From: Sphingobacterium athyrii | GTDB taxonomy: Bacteria > Bacteroidota > Bacteroidia > Sphingobacteriales > Sphingobacteriaceae | Assembly (NCBI RefSeq): GCF_003071065.1 | Contig: NZ_QCXX01000003.1 | Location: 62,001 to 126,000, forward strand | Direction: 5' to 3' | Length of the DNA stretch: 64,000 nt | Part shown: positions 26,665 through 35,888 of the stretch, piece by piece | Layout: the number at the start of each line of letters is the position of its first letter | How positions within the stretch are numbered: position 1 is the first letter of the stretch | The notes under the pieces: model-generated | Databases searched by the model: none | Told to the model about the DNA's origin: nothing | What the model saw: the letters and a program-made list of their open reading frames with translations, nothing else | Program-made: the position numbers and the translations under genes

Positions 26665-27348
26665 TTAGGTCAGCACTTCATCGATTATGCCGAATTCTTT
26701 TGCCTCAGCCGCAACCATCCAATGATCTCTATCACTGACATCATGGACCTTCTGATAAGCTTGTCCGCTATGTTTGACGATAATGTCATAAAGTTCTTTT
26801 TTTATTTTCAAAACTTGATTGGCTGTAATTTCAATGTCCGAGGCTTGCCCTTGGACACCGCCTAAAGGCTGATGTAACATGACCCGTGCGTGTGCCAGGG
26901 CACTCCGCTTGCCCGCAGCACCACCGCATAATAAGATTGCGCCAAAGGAGAGTGCCATACCCGTACAGATTGTTGCGACGTCAGGACTGATTAATTGCAT
27001 GGTATCATAAATGCCCAGCCCCGCATAAACTTCGCCTCCTGGAGAATTGATATACATGTGTATATCTTTTTTGGGATCGACAGATTGTAGAAATAATAAT
27101 TGAGCCTGTACAATGTTGGCGATATTGGATTCGACAGGTGCCCCCATAAATATAATACGATCCATCATCAATCTGGAAAATACATCCATTTGCGATACCC
27201 TTAATTCGCGTTCCTCAGTAATGTAGGGCGTCATCGCTAAAGGGACATTATTGCGTTCAACGCTGCTTAAATAATTATCTACCCGATCTTTTGGGACATA
27301 GCAGTGCCCGACCGCAAATTTGCGGAACTCATTTTTATCAATATTCAT
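26665..27348 (-). CDS. clpP: ClpP-family serine protease subunit (paralogue)
   Basis: A 227-aa ClpP. The catalytic Ser134 lies in GMALSFGAIL and His159 in VMLHQPLGG; the C-terminal DRDHWMVAAEAKEFGIIDEVL block carries the Asp region. The oligomer-forming fold and NSPGGEVYAGL motif are intact. It would form the proteolytic barrel for a Clp ATPase. No clpX or clpA lies alongside. Instead it is third in an operon after a sigma factor and a 90-aa protein, so it is probably a condition-specific ClpP rather than the housekeeping copy. Confidence 0.93.
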   Translation of the reverse strand: MNIDKNEFRKFAVGHCYVPKDRVDNYLSSVERNNVPLAMTPYITEERELRVSQMDVFSRLMMDRIIFMGAPVESNIANIVQAQLLFLQSVDPKKDIHMYINSPGGEVYAGLGIYDTMQLISPDVATICTGMALSFGAILLCGGAAGKRSALAHARVMLHQPLGGVQGQASDIEITANQVLKIKKELYDIIVKHSGQAYQKVHDVSDRDHWMVAAEAKEFGIIDEVLT

Positions 27349-27360
27349 GATTTTTTTGAT

Positions 27361-27633
27361 TTATATTTTTTTGAATAGCCGCCTTATTTTTTGGCTAAAA
27401 CGGATATGTTGTGGCTGTGTAAACAGTATTTGCTGTATTGCTTCAATTTCTTGTTTCAATTGTTTGCGACCAAACTGTTTTACGATTTCGTAAGCTTTTT
27501 GCTGTGCGATTACTTTATCAGCCAATTCATTGTCTAGCAACAAATGTGCATCAAATAACAGTGCTTCGCCAGGATTCGCTGTCCCCAAGAGATGGGTTTC
27601 TATCTGTTTGGTCTCATTCCATGAAGTCATCAT
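27361..27633 (-). CDS. 90-aa protein between sigma factor and ClpP, possible sigma regulator
   Basis: A helical, soluble protein (MMTSWNETKQIETHLLG, DAHLLLDNELADKVIAQQKAY) that overlaps the sigma-factor gene by 20 bp and ends 12 bp before clpP. Its N-terminal part resembles the cytoplasmic helices of anti-sigma proteins (a Glu-rich helix, then LLLDNELA), but it has no membrane segment. It could be a soluble anti-sigma factor or ClpP adaptor; this is context-based inference. Confidence 0.7.
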   Translation of the reverse strand: MMTSWNETKQIETHLLGTANPGEALLFDAHLLLDNELADKVIAQQKAYEIVKQFGRKQLKQEIEAIQQILFTQPQHIRFSQKIRRLFKKI

Positions 27634-28147
27634 ATGCTAGCGATTTTTCTCTGATGGTCTCTCTTATTTTCTCCAGGCATTTATACTTCTGAACGGTGGC
27701 ACTCCGTGTTCCTGAATAGCCAAATTCATCTGCGATTTCCTGGAGCGATAGTCGGTCATAATAAAAGCTTTTTAATAAATTCATACATTTGCGCCCTGCA
27801 GTTTCCAAAAAGCGCAACAGCCGCCCGCTGGACGGAGACTCTTCATCGGTTAAAGGGATCTCCAGATGGTCCAATGGCAGATGTTGGCTTGTTTGGTAAT
27901 AACGTTTTAACCACAAATTCCTCGCCGTACCGATAAGGTAACCAATATCATTTTTCAATGCCGTAGGACTTAAGATAACTTTTTCATAATAAATGATCAA
28001 GGCATCCTGAAATACATCCTTCGCTTCGTCAAAGTCGCCCCCCATACGGCTTACATATTTGGCCACCGTAGGAAACGCACTTTTATAGAGATCCATAAAA
28101 AGTGCCTGTCGCCTCATTGCTTGATTTGAATTACTAACACCTTGCAT
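27614..28147 (-). CDS. ECF-type sigma-70 family RNA polymerase sigma factor
   Basis: A 177-aa sigma factor with region 2 (YVSRMGGDFDEAKDVFQDALIIYYEKV) and a C-terminal region 4 helix-turn-helix (LSLQEIADEFGYSGTRSATVQKYKCLEKI). It is the first gene of a tight three-gene operon with a 90-aa protein and a ClpP subunit. The likely model is that it controls its own operon and a stress regulon in which proteolysis plays a part. The inducing signal is not readable. Confidence 0.88.
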   Translation of the reverse strand: MQGVSNSNQAMRRQALFMDLYKSAFPTVAKYVSRMGGDFDEAKDVFQDALIIYYEKVILSPTALKNDIGYLIGTARNLWLKRYYQTSQHLPLDHLEIPLTDEESPSSGRLLRFLETAGRKCMNLLKSFYYDRLSLQEIADEFGYSGTRSATVQKYKCLEKIRETIREKSLAYDDFME

Positions 28148-28280
28148 ATATTTATCTTTTATAACAATGTACCAATTATGGTCAAAGTATCACCTTTTAT
28201 TTTCAAAAATAATTCAAATAATAACAGCTTCCCCTTAGAGGAAGCTTTGGAGGCTTTAGTCTTAGCAATGTTCTTCTTGA

Positions 28281-28565
28281 CTAGCTGTTTCTAAGGTCAA
28301 GTACCACTTGGATCTTACAGCGTTGATTCTCCAGGTATAATTTCGCAGCTCCCAGGGTTTTCGCTTCCTCAATAATCGCGCGCCCCAGTATAGTACCTAC
28401 CTTGTGCTTTCGGGGAAACTGCCATTTTTGCCAATTCGTAATCAAATGCAGGGTGATCCATTTTGATGAGCAAACAAACGCCCAACGGCTCATTATTATT
28501 AAGAGCAACCAGAATTTTTCCTCCTTTTGCTAAATTATATGCTTCAGGGTTGTCAATCGTTTTGT
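28281..28565 (-). pseudogene. GNAT acetyltransferase remnant, truncated and frameshifted
   Basis: Reading minus-strand, one frame gives the GNAT core (NPEAYNLAKGGKILVALN, then YELAKMAVSPKAQG), then shifts. A second frame continues the acetyl-CoA-binding helix (GRAIIEEAKTLGAAKLYLE) to a stop at 28281. The N-terminal third is missing, cut off beside the stop codon of the next gene at 28553. A clear pseudogene. Confidence 0.75.
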
Positions 28566-29347
28566 TTTACGACGGTATCCAGCTTTGTCAGGTAGTAGAT
28601 AAACCGTTTCTTTTTTTGATTGCCTTGGCCCTGCATGGCATAGGCTTTTACGATAAAGGAATTATCATCTAACCACCTGATATCGTCGACGGCCCAATCC
28701 TTGGTTTGAAAGCTCATGAGCTCTGAAAGACGTCCCTTTTTTCGGTTCCCTCCATCATGTATTTTAAGAAGCCCTATAAAACAGCTATTGCGTTCATAGT
28801 CATAATTGTAGTAGTAAGTCAAAAAACGGCCGCTAGGAGAGGGAATAGGGAGCTCAACTGCGGCATCACCGACGGAAATAATGGTATTTTGTACCGCACT
28901 ATTGCTGTCTATCAATACCAAGTCGCTGAAATCTAAATGTTCCGAAACACTATGGCTGATCAGGGTGTAACATTTTAGGATGGGAAAATAGCCTTCGTAC
29001 TCCCAGCCACGGAATCCATCCGGCTGATTCGGAGAATCGTTGTATTTTTGCAGCTTGATCTTTCCTTTCCCTGTAGGAATAATAATGTTGTTCCTATTGA
29101 TAGTGGGAATAGAGCGGGTAAGCTGATTTACTGCACTTGACTTTTTATAATCTTTTTCCTTAGCTGTTTTAAAATGAATCGTAGGAAGATTATCATAGTT
29201 GTCAGCATAGCCAACAGCAAATTCCTTATCTGCTTGACCCAAAGCGGTTCTTATTAAAAGGAGAAAAATGATCGTTATTGCTACGCTTATTTTGGACATA
29301 GGTCGCATTAATTTAGGGTACGCTATGAATTGATCTTTTATAACCAT
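28553..29347 (-). CDS. Exported protein of unknown function
   Basis: A 264-aa protein with a hydrophobic signal segment (ISVAITIIFLLLIRTALGQ). The true start may be a Met at residue 14 or 17. The mature part is beta-rich (TIISVGDAAVELPIPSPSGRF, WLDDNSFIVKAYAMQG), reminiscent of a beta-propeller blade pattern, but I cannot assign a family. The GNAT remnant abuts its 3' end. Confidence 0.65.
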   Translation of the reverse strand: MVIKDQFIAYPKLMRPMSKISVAITIIFLLLIRTALGQADKEFAVGYADNYDNLPTIHFKTAKEKDYKKSSAVNQLTRSIPTINRNNIIIPTGKGKIKLQKYNDSPNQPDGFRGWEYEGYFPILKCYTLISHSVSEHLDFSDLVLIDSNSAVQNTIISVGDAAVELPIPSPSGRFLTYYYNYDYERNSCFIGLLKIHDGGNRKKGRLSELMSFQTKDWAVDDIRWLDDNSFIVKAYAMQGQGNQKKKRFIYYLTKLDTVVKQND

Positions 29348-29495
29348 TGAATTTACAAAATTGTCGTGGGAAATGAAGCATCACGGCTATATCTACTTTC
29401 GAAGAAATGAATAGTATGCTTGAATGTTCGAGAAACATGCTTTGGTAGAATAGGCTGGACTTTGTTTAATAAATTGTCTATTTTTACTATAGTAA

Positions 29496-30131
29496 ATGGA
29501 TATGATGATTTTACCCAAGAAAAGCCTTGTAGCTTTTATCGCGCTGTTAAGTTGGATTGCGATTATTGCGCAGTTTTTGATTAGTATGCGTGATACTACG
29601 GTTTCGATCGGTGATCTGGTCGTACGATTTTTTAGCTACTTTACCATTTTGACGAATTTAATGGTCGCAATTTGCTGCAGCAGTGCCGTACTTTTCCCCC
29701 AGAATGTCATCGGACGATTTTTTGCCAAACCAGCAGTAGTTACAGCGATAACATTATATATTCTGATTGTCGGACTCATCTATAATACAGTTTTGCGCTA
29801 CTTGTGGCAACCGGTAGGGATAACCAGGGTTGTTGACGAAATGCTTCATTCCATTATTCCTATCTTGGTTTTAATTCATTGGTGGCGCTCGCTTGATAAA
29901 GCTGTCCTACAATGGCAATCTGTTTTTAGCTGGTTACTTTATCCATTCTTTTACCTGCTATATACTTTGTGGCATGGCTCATTTTCTGGATTTTACCCCT
30001 ATCCCTTTGTTGATGTTTCCGTGTTGGGAATGAACCATGTACTGACAAATAGCTTGGTCGTAGCTTTGGTTTTTGTGTTTATCGGATTACTTTTAATTTT
30101 AATAAATAGACGACTTGTTAAAAACCGGTAA
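29496..30131 (+). CDS. Pr6Pr-family membrane protein
   Basis: A 211-aa protein with about six transmembrane helices and the Pr6Pr/FAR-17a-like pattern: FFSYFTILTNLMVAI, LRYLWQPVGITRVVDEMLHSIIPI, HWWRS and YPFFYLLYTLWHGSFSGFYPYPFVDV. Eukaryotic relatives (AIG1/ADTRP) hydrolyse lipid esters; the bacterial role is unknown. It stands alone. Confidence 0.85.
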   Translation: MDMMILPKKSLVAFIALLSWIAIIAQFLISMRDTTVSIGDLVVRFFSYFTILTNLMVAICCSSAVLFPQNVIGRFFAKPAVVTAITLYILIVGLIYNTVLRYLWQPVGITRVVDEMLHSIIPILVLIHWWRSLDKAVLQWQSVFSWLLYPFFYLLYTLWHGSFSGFYPYPFVDVSVLGMNHVLTNSLVVALVFVFIGLLLILINRRLVKNR

Positions 30132-30376
30132 CAAGGTTATCTCCGCGGGAAAAGATCAAGCAAAATATGTTGATGAGAATTGATTTCGACGCTTCGGAAA
30201 TTGTTGATATAAACCGATAGTTATGTTTTTACAATCGTGTCACCATAGTGAAAAAAAAGAAGTATCGAACTTTTTTGATAAGCTAAAATAGCAGGAGTAA
30301 AAAAACCTGTTATGCTGGAACAACTTTTGCTTTATTATTTTAATAACTGAACATATATTTTTATAAACCTATACAC

Positions 30377-31078
30377 ATGACTAGACTGGTAAATATAGCT
30401 ATGAAGCGGACTACGGCAATCAACCAAGAGTGTGCTACTGCCATGTCTATCGTTGTTTTGTTTATGGTACTGATTTTATATGCATTTACGGCCAGTGCAT
30501 CACGGAAGACGATCGATCACAGGAGTATACAAAAAAATACGCAATCCCATGTATTGGCGAGTGTTTATGTGAAGATGGTACTTCTTGATTCCATCGTGAC
30601 AGAACGGGGCTATCAGGACATATACGGCAAAAATATGCTACACGTAAAAGTCACCAATCCTTGTAATGCAGATTCGTCCAGATTTGATGGTCTACTTAGC
30701 CATATCGAGGTCCAACTGAAAAACAATAAAGGCAAGACTTCGGTAACCTATAAGCATCCCCATCCCCAAATGTCACTCATCCAATTTATACAGGAAGAAA
30801 TACATATTAAAGATCTTGGTGGACGTAAGGCGGCGATCGTTCCTTTCTACTACTGTGGGGGATATGAAAGTTATGACATGAAGGTGTCGTATATCGTTCT
30901 TTATGAAAACAAAAGCTATATCTTCCACTTGGATTACTACTGTGGAGAGGGCGTGGAATGTAAACCCGTGCGAACACTACAGGCCACACTGAAAAACCTT
31001 CCAAAGGATATTCGTACCTATCTGATCAGGTATTTAACCAAGAAGCATAGGTCCAGAGATAGTTTTCATCAAGAGTAA
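30377..31078 (+). CDS. Membrane-anchored protein of unknown function
   Basis: A 233-aa protein with one N-terminal helix (MSIVVLFMVLILYAFTASAS) and a beta-rich exported domain containing paired Tyr/Cys motifs (VPFYYCGGYESYD and HLDYYCGEGVECKP). The three or four conserved-looking cysteines could form disulfides in the periplasm. No family recognised. Confidence 0.6.
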   Translation: MTRLVNIAMKRTTAINQECATAMSIVVLFMVLILYAFTASASRKTIDHRSIQKNTQSHVLASVYVKMVLLDSIVTERGYQDIYGKNMLHVKVTNPCNADSSRFDGLLSHIEVQLKNNKGKTSVTYKHPHPQMSLIQFIQEEIHIKDLGGRKAAIVPFYYCGGYESYDMKVSYIVLYENKSYIFHLDYYCGEGVECKPVRTLQATLKNLPKDIRTYLIRYLTKKHRSRDSFHQE

Positions 31079-31155
31079 AGTTTATAAGGCCATTTCGGTA
31101 GTTTATGGATTCGTTGTTTTCACTTATTGTAATATAGAATACTATTTTAGGGTAT

Positions 31156-32145
31156 ATGCATAAAATTAATATCGTTTGTTTTGCTGTTTTGCTTTTCCTT
31201 TTCTCTAGTTACAGTAAAGCTCAGACAAAAAGGAAGCTAATAGATACTGTGGTACATGCCGCGGTTAAAGAAGCAATTTTCTTTAATACAAATAAAGCGG
31301 ATCGTATAACATTACCGTTTGGTTACTCAGCGATTTCAAAAGAACTAAGCATCGACTCCATTCTGTCGATGGTAGAAAATGGTAATATGATAAAGGAAAT
31401 CAATGCATTAAGATTTGATCAGCCAGTCAAAAAAGACCTTGTGTTGCTTCCGGAAGAATACGATGTTGTTCTGCCATTTAGCAAACATGTCAATGAAAAG
31501 TATGACAATATTAAAATTTCTTCCCGTTTTCTGTATTATGGAACATATTCAATGTATTTTATGGCTGTTTATAATACCGTCCGCTACACCGACCCATTTA
31601 TTGAAAAGATGTATTTAATTTCAACGAAGGAAGGCCAACTTATTGATATAAAGAGAATCTTTCTGCATCATGAAGGAGAAATGGGAAATACAAACTATAC
31701 ATTATTTAATATAGACAAGAATTATATTATTTCTCTTCGGGATTATGAATTTAGCGAAGATCCGTTTCGTATAAAACCATTGCATAAATACAGGATTCTA
31801 CCCTCAGGAAAATTTTCTAGATACTATGATCATGATGGTTTCTATAAAAATGACGAAGAACAGGGCATGGTGAAAAATCATAGTAGAGAAGGGAGGTGGA
31901 TAGAATTTAAATTAAACAGCTGTATCGATTTAAAAAATTATCCAACATTTACGGATCCATATACCTATTTGGAAGCAACCTATAAAAATGGTTTGCCGGT
32001 TGGAAAATGGAAATTTTATAAATTATTGCAGAAATATAATGAAGAGACCGGATTGCCCATATTAAACACTCGCCAAAAAGGACAATTGATTTATACTGAA
32101 GTGTACCGGGAAGGGCTGTTGGAAAAACGGGAATTTCAGGATTAA
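31156..32145 (+). CDS. Exported protein of unknown function with MORN-like end
   Basis: A 329-aa protein with a signal peptide (FAVLLFLFSSYSKAQ). The C-terminal YLEATYKNGLPVGKWKFYKLL and YTEVYREGLLEKREF resemble MORN/YwqK-type repeats (Y-x-N-G-x-P-x-G-x-W-K). No enzyme motif. It lies 77 bp after another exported unknown. Confidence 0.6.
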   Translation: MHKINIVCFAVLLFLFSSYSKAQTKRKLIDTVVHAAVKEAIFFNTNKADRITLPFGYSAISKELSIDSILSMVENGNMIKEINALRFDQPVKKDLVLLPEEYDVVLPFSKHVNEKYDNIKISSRFLYYGTYSMYFMAVYNTVRYTDPFIEKMYLISTKEGQLIDIKRIFLHHEGEMGNTNYTLFNIDKNYIISLRDYEFSEDPFRIKPLHKYRILPSGKFSRYYDHDGFYKNDEEQGMVKNHSREGRWIEFKLNSCIDLKNYPTFTDPYTYLEATYKNGLPVGKWKFYKLLQKYNEETGLPILNTRQKGQLIYTEVYREGLLEKREFQD

Positions 32146-32897
32146 TCAAAAACTGAATATATTATCTGCAATTATTGCGCAGGTGTAATGACAGCAATTA
32201 TAACTCCTAAGTTTCCATCGCTTTGGATCCAGTTTTATTCAGGCAGATAAGCTCTGGATACGTATCCGTCTAGGTATAGGGCATTTACGCACCCTGATTG
32301 CTTGAAAAACTGTGCAAGACTATAAAAATTGATCTTTTTTTTCTTTTTCCCACTTAATTCACCAAACGTCATTTTGCTTCAATTTTTCAAGATTCGACAA
32401 GAGTCGTGTACAGCAGCTTATCATTATCAGGATTGGACAGTATTGTTTATGGATTGCTAGTAGCCAACTTCCTACTAACTGAATAGCATATTCGATATTA
32501 AATGAGTTATAAAAGTAATTTAACAGAGATATAGTAGTGAGTTAGCACGGATTTACCCCTGTTATACCCCTGTTAACCCCCTGTTAACTCCCGGTAATTA
32601 CCTTATTATTATAAAACATGGTATGAACCAATTGTTATTTTGTGCCGAATAAATAGATGCTGGTTAGTTCAGTTTTCTTATCAGAATTGATATGTAAATG
32701 ATGATGGTTATGATGATCTGTTGCTGCTCGATCTTCAGAACAGTATGTGGGATAAATTGTTATTCTGTTAAATAAGCAATCCGTTTTATAGTTGTTATGT
32801 AAAGTAATTGGCTATTTTGCGTATTTAATAAACCAAAATTATGGTGAAACTGTTTTCAAATCAGATGGCCAAATTGGTCTAAGCTTTGATTGATAAA
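32146..32897. other. 750-bp gene-poor region
   Basis: No ORF of interest on either strand. It holds an 11-bp degenerate tandem repeat at 32552-32594 (listed separately). The rest is AT-rich spacer without a clear terminator or promoter pair. Confidence 0.5.
32552..32594. repeat. Degenerate 10-11-bp tandem repeat, four units
   Basis: Consecutive units read TTTACCCCTG, TTATACCCCTG, TTAACCCCCTG and TTAACTCCCGG. The period is about one helical turn, so identical faces are presented; this could be a protein-binding array or simple slippage. Function unknown. Confidence 0.6.
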
Positions 32898-33371
32898 ATG
32901 AGATATAAATTATATAGGGAACAGCAACTGAAGTGCGATATCCAAACTGCATGGAATTTTTTTTCTTCCCCGATGAACCTTTCTGAAATAACGCCAAAAG
33001 AGATGGGCTTTGTTGTGGTTTCCGACCTTGGTCGGGATGAAATTGTTGAAGGTCTGATCATTGATTATTTTGTATCACCGATCCTCGGAATTCGGTTGAA
33101 ATGGAAGACAAAAATAACACAGGTCGAAAAAAATAAAAGTTTTACGGATTTTCAAGTTCATGGTCCTTATAAATACTGGAACCATTTCCATGAATTTATT
33201 CCAAATGGAAATGGAGTATTAATGAAAGATACGGTCGATTATGAGCTGCCTATGGGAATTTTAGGGACAGTTGCCCATGGGATTTTTGTTAAAAGAAAGT
33301 TAGGGCGAATTTTTGACTATCGTTATCGGGTTTTGGAAGAATTATTTAATCAAACGAAAAGCAAACCATAG
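32898..33371 (+). CDS. SRPBCC-fold ligand-binding protein
   Basis: A 157-aa START-like (SRPBCC) protein: LKCDIQTAWNFFSSPMNLSEITP, LGIRLKWKTKITQVE, FTDFQVHGPYKYWNHFHEFIP, and a C-terminal helix FDYRYRVLEELF. I use the ATG at 32898 rather than a TTG four codons earlier. Members bind hydrophobic ligands; the ligand is unknown. Confidence 0.85.
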   Translation: MRYKLYREQQLKCDIQTAWNFFSSPMNLSEITPKEMGFVVVSDLGRDEIVEGLIIDYFVSPILGIRLKWKTKITQVEKNKSFTDFQVHGPYKYWNHFHEFIPNGNGVLMKDTVDYELPMGILGTVAHGIFVKRKLGRIFDYRYRVLEELFNQTKSKP

Positions 33372-33516
33372 CGTTTTATTACATCTTGCTATTTTCATGA
33401 GGCCTCACTAAAATAGGTTCGGCTGAAAAGTACCTTAATGGCGAGACCATTCGGCAACCATCAATAATTTCGTATATTAGGAATATATTAATCTCAAATT
33501 ATCCAGAGTATACGCT

Positions 33517-34044
33517 ATGGCTGTACCAACAAATAAATCAGAACTGCAATTGGCAATCAAAACGAATTATGATAAATTAGTGAAGGAGTTAATTACAATC
33601 CCTCACCAACAGACTATGGTAGTTGAACTGGAAGGGCATAGCAAGGGTACATGGATGAGCATTAATAATCTGTTGGCCTATTTGATTGGGTGGGGGGAAC
33701 TTGTCCTAAAATGGAATCGTGACAAAGATAGTAACGAAGTGGTGTACTTCCCCGAAAGAGGCTATAAATGGAATGAACTCGGCAAGCTAGCTCAAAAATT
33801 TTATCAGGATTATAAAGAATTCGATTTTAAGATGCTTCTACAAGAACTTGATAAAACCGTATCTGCTATTTTAGATTTGGTTGCTCAGAAATCAAATGAT
33901 GAGCTTTATGAAACCGCTTGGTACGAAAAATGGACACTCGGTAGAATGATACAGTTCAATACCTCCTCTCCTTATTCAAATGCGAGAAACAGGATAAAAA
34001 AATGGAAAAAAGGAGTTCATGTTTTATCGATTAATCACTGTTGA
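33517..34044 (+). CDS. ClbS/DfsB family four-helix bundle protein
   Basis: A 175-aa member recognisable by MAVPTNKSELQLAI, the SINNLLAYLIGWGELVLKW helix, FPERGYKWNELGKLAQKFY, and the C-terminal YSNARNRIKKWKK. The namesake ClbS protects against colibactin by hydrolysing its cyclopropane; most family members have no known substrate. The gene is followed at 31 bp by a class D beta-lactamase gene. Confidence 0.88.
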   Translation: MAVPTNKSELQLAIKTNYDKLVKELITIPHQQTMVVELEGHSKGTWMSINNLLAYLIGWGELVLKWNRDKDSNEVVYFPERGYKWNELGKLAQKFYQDYKEFDFKMLLQELDKTVSAILDLVAQKSNDELYETAWYEKWTLGRMIQFNTSSPYSNARNRIKKWKKGVHVLSINHC

Positions 34045-34075
34045 GATTTTTTCCGCTAAATGGATCCCTAAGTGT

Positions 34076-34936
34076 ATGAAACGATTTATTCTCTCAATTT
34101 TTGTATTTATGCCTGTGCTGGCTTATAGTCAGCTGCAAGGTACTCTTGGACTGACAAGTCCAAAAATAGAGGATTCCATAATCGTCAGATCCGATTTTAA
34201 GCGGTATTTTGATGCGTGTGAGGTGGATGGTTCAATTGCCATTTATGACAATGCCAGAAAGAGTTGGATACTGTCGGACACCCTGGGTACAAAGCAGCAA
34301 GATCTTCCAGCCTCCACGTTTAAGATCATCAATATGCTTATTGCTTTGGAAACTGGAACCATAAAAGATGAGAATGATATTGTTAAATGGCCGGGGAAGA
34401 CCGATACAGTGAAATACGGATATCGGCCAAGTATCTATCATGATATAACTGTAAAGGAAGCATTTGAAGTGTCTGCTGGCTGGGCTTTTGTTGAGTTATC
34501 CAAGCGAATAGGAAAAGAGAGATATAAGTCTTATCTGGCTAAATGTCATTATGGAAATCTTGATCTTTCCCAGACTGATCCGGATTTTTGGAATTATGGG
34601 AAGTTTGCGATATCACCGATAAATCAAGTCATTTTCTTAAAGGAACTTTATGATGGCATACTTCCTTTTTCGAAAAGGAATATGGATATTGTGAGGCGGG
34701 TCATGCTCACCGAACAACAGAAAGGATACAGTATCCGGTCCAAAACAGGATGGACAAGACAGGACGGAATCAATACTGGCTGGTGGATTGGTTATTTAAC
34801 AACGAATGACAATGTTTATTTCTTTGCGACCAGACTGCGACAATATCGTAAAAATAATAAGCCGTCCTTTGGCAATTGTAGGAAAGAGATAACACTGTCG
34901 GTGTTAAAGGATCTTGCGGCATATCGCCAAAATTAA
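34076..34936 (+). CDS. Class D (OXA-type) beta-lactamase
   Basis: A 286-aa exported serine beta-lactamase. The signal peptide ends near YSQ (residue 19). The active-site tetrad is S80-T-F-K83 (K83 normally carboxylated). Y159-G-N161 and K223-T-G225 are present. The second motif, normally S-x-V, reads S133-A-G135, with VSAGWAFVELSKRIG around it. I start at the ATG at 34076, where the signal peptide begins. It would hydrolyse beta-lactams in the periplasm; spectrum and expression level cannot be predicted. No mobile element is next to it, so it looks resident. Confidence 0.9.
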   Translation: MKRFILSIFVFMPVLAYSQLQGTLGLTSPKIEDSIIVRSDFKRYFDACEVDGSIAIYDNARKSWILSDTLGTKQQDLPASTFKIINMLIALETGTIKDENDIVKWPGKTDTVKYGYRPSIYHDITVKEAFEVSAGWAFVELSKRIGKERYKSYLAKCHYGNLDLSQTDPDFWNYGKFAISPINQVIFLKELYDGILPFSKRNMDIVRRVMLTEQQKGYSIRSKTGWTRQDGINTGWWIGYLTTNDNVYFFATRLRQYRKNNKPSFGNCRKEITLSVLKDLAAYRQN

Positions 34937-34973
34937 TCGCCTCTTTATACTGTAATCACAAGTATTTATTAGC

Positions 34974-35186
34974 TCAAATAACTGTTAGTAGCCTGAGGTT
35001 TTCATCATCAAAACAAAGTATTGTGATTTGTTTGATTGATGTATCGGATTGTAGACAGTCATTTATCGTTTTAATTGATTTCTGCGCCGCCAAATCCTTT
35101 GGGAATCTATAGAATCCTATAATGATATATTTATCGCGAGAAATGCACAATCGTGGTTTACTTTCAAATAGGGAGTGCTGTATCAT
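34974..35186 (-). CDS. Small ORF of unknown function, doubtful
   Basis: A 70-codon ORF with an ATG start, in an otherwise empty gap. It reads reasonably as protein (KYIIIGFYRFPKDLAAQKSI, then KQITILCFDDENLRLLTVI) but has no recognised motif and no visible promoter. Confidence 0.3.
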   Translation of the reverse strand: MIQHSLFESKPRLCISRDKYIIIGFYRFPKDLAAQKSIKTINDCLQSDTSIKQITILCFDDENLRLLTVI

Positions 35187-35281
35187 AAAAATAAATTAAA
35201 TTAGTAGAGCCGTAATCAGGGTAATTTCAGCTGGTAATTAATAATAGAGTAGAAAGAGTGTCAGGCACATCATAAAATTTA

Positions 35282-35887
35282 ATGAAGAAAAAATACATAA
35301 TCATCATAGGAGTTTTAGTATTTATCGCTGCATTAGGAATAGGATATCTCATTTTTCTTAGTGCTTTGAGCGGAATTGGAAACCCGACCGGAGGACGAGG
35401 GCCTGATTATCCTTATTTTATTACAACCGAGTCAGTAACGGTCAAAAAAATTGCTGTTCCTAAAGGAACAAAGCTGATCTACGAAGAACAGTTTTTTAAG
35501 AAAGGACAACAGGACAAAATAATGAATGAAAAAAAACTTACCGATATCCATTTACCCGAAGGAAAAACAATAGAGTGGGGAGGTGTGCCTGTTTATACGA
35601 TTACTAAATTTTTCAATCCTGAAATGACGGGATACTCGGTTTTCGCCGATTTTAGCCAATTGAGAGATGAACAAAGAACCAAATTTTCCGAATTATGGCG
35701 GCGTTGTGGGGGCGAGTTGGGCGTGTTGGTCAAAGACGCAGATGACTGGACTTTTAATACGAAGAACATTACTGATATTGCCAATTGCAGCGTGAACTAT
35801 CAGCGTTATTTTAAGGAAGATGATAGGCAGCAAAAGTTTCTTGACAGCCTATATAATGCACTGGGAAAGCAAGTCAAAATCAAATAA
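35282..35887 (+). CDS. Membrane-anchored protein of unknown function
   Basis: A 201-aa protein with an N-terminal signal anchor (IIIGVLVFIAALGIGYLIFL) and a periplasmic domain (GGRGPDYPYFITTESVTVKKI, then WGGVPVYTITKFFNPEMTGYSVF). No known family. It ends immediately before the ATG of the next gene at 35889 (1-bp gap), so the two are probably co-translated. Confidence 0.6.
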   Translation: MKKKYIIIIGVLVFIAALGIGYLIFLSALSGIGNPTGGRGPDYPYFITTESVTVKKIAVPKGTKLIYEEQFFKKGQQDKIMNEKKLTDIHLPEGKTIEWGGVPVYTITKFFNPEMTGYSVFADFSQLRDEQRTKFSELWRRCGGELGVLVKDADDWTFNTKNITDIANCSVNYQRYFKEDDRQQKFLDSLYNALGKQVKIK

Positions 35888-35888
35888 T

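Noticed and set aside
30132..30376. Short frame reading ISAGKDQAKYVDEN and a 15-codon ORF near 30173
   Set aside because: Too short, no recognisable family; probably chance or old decay.
32552..32594. Tandem repeat as a CRISPR array
   Set aside because: Units are 10-11 bp with no spacers and no cas genes nearby.
34076..34936. Beta-lactamase as part of a mobile resistance cassette
   Set aside because: No integrase, attC-like site, insertion sequence or flanking repeats were seen.
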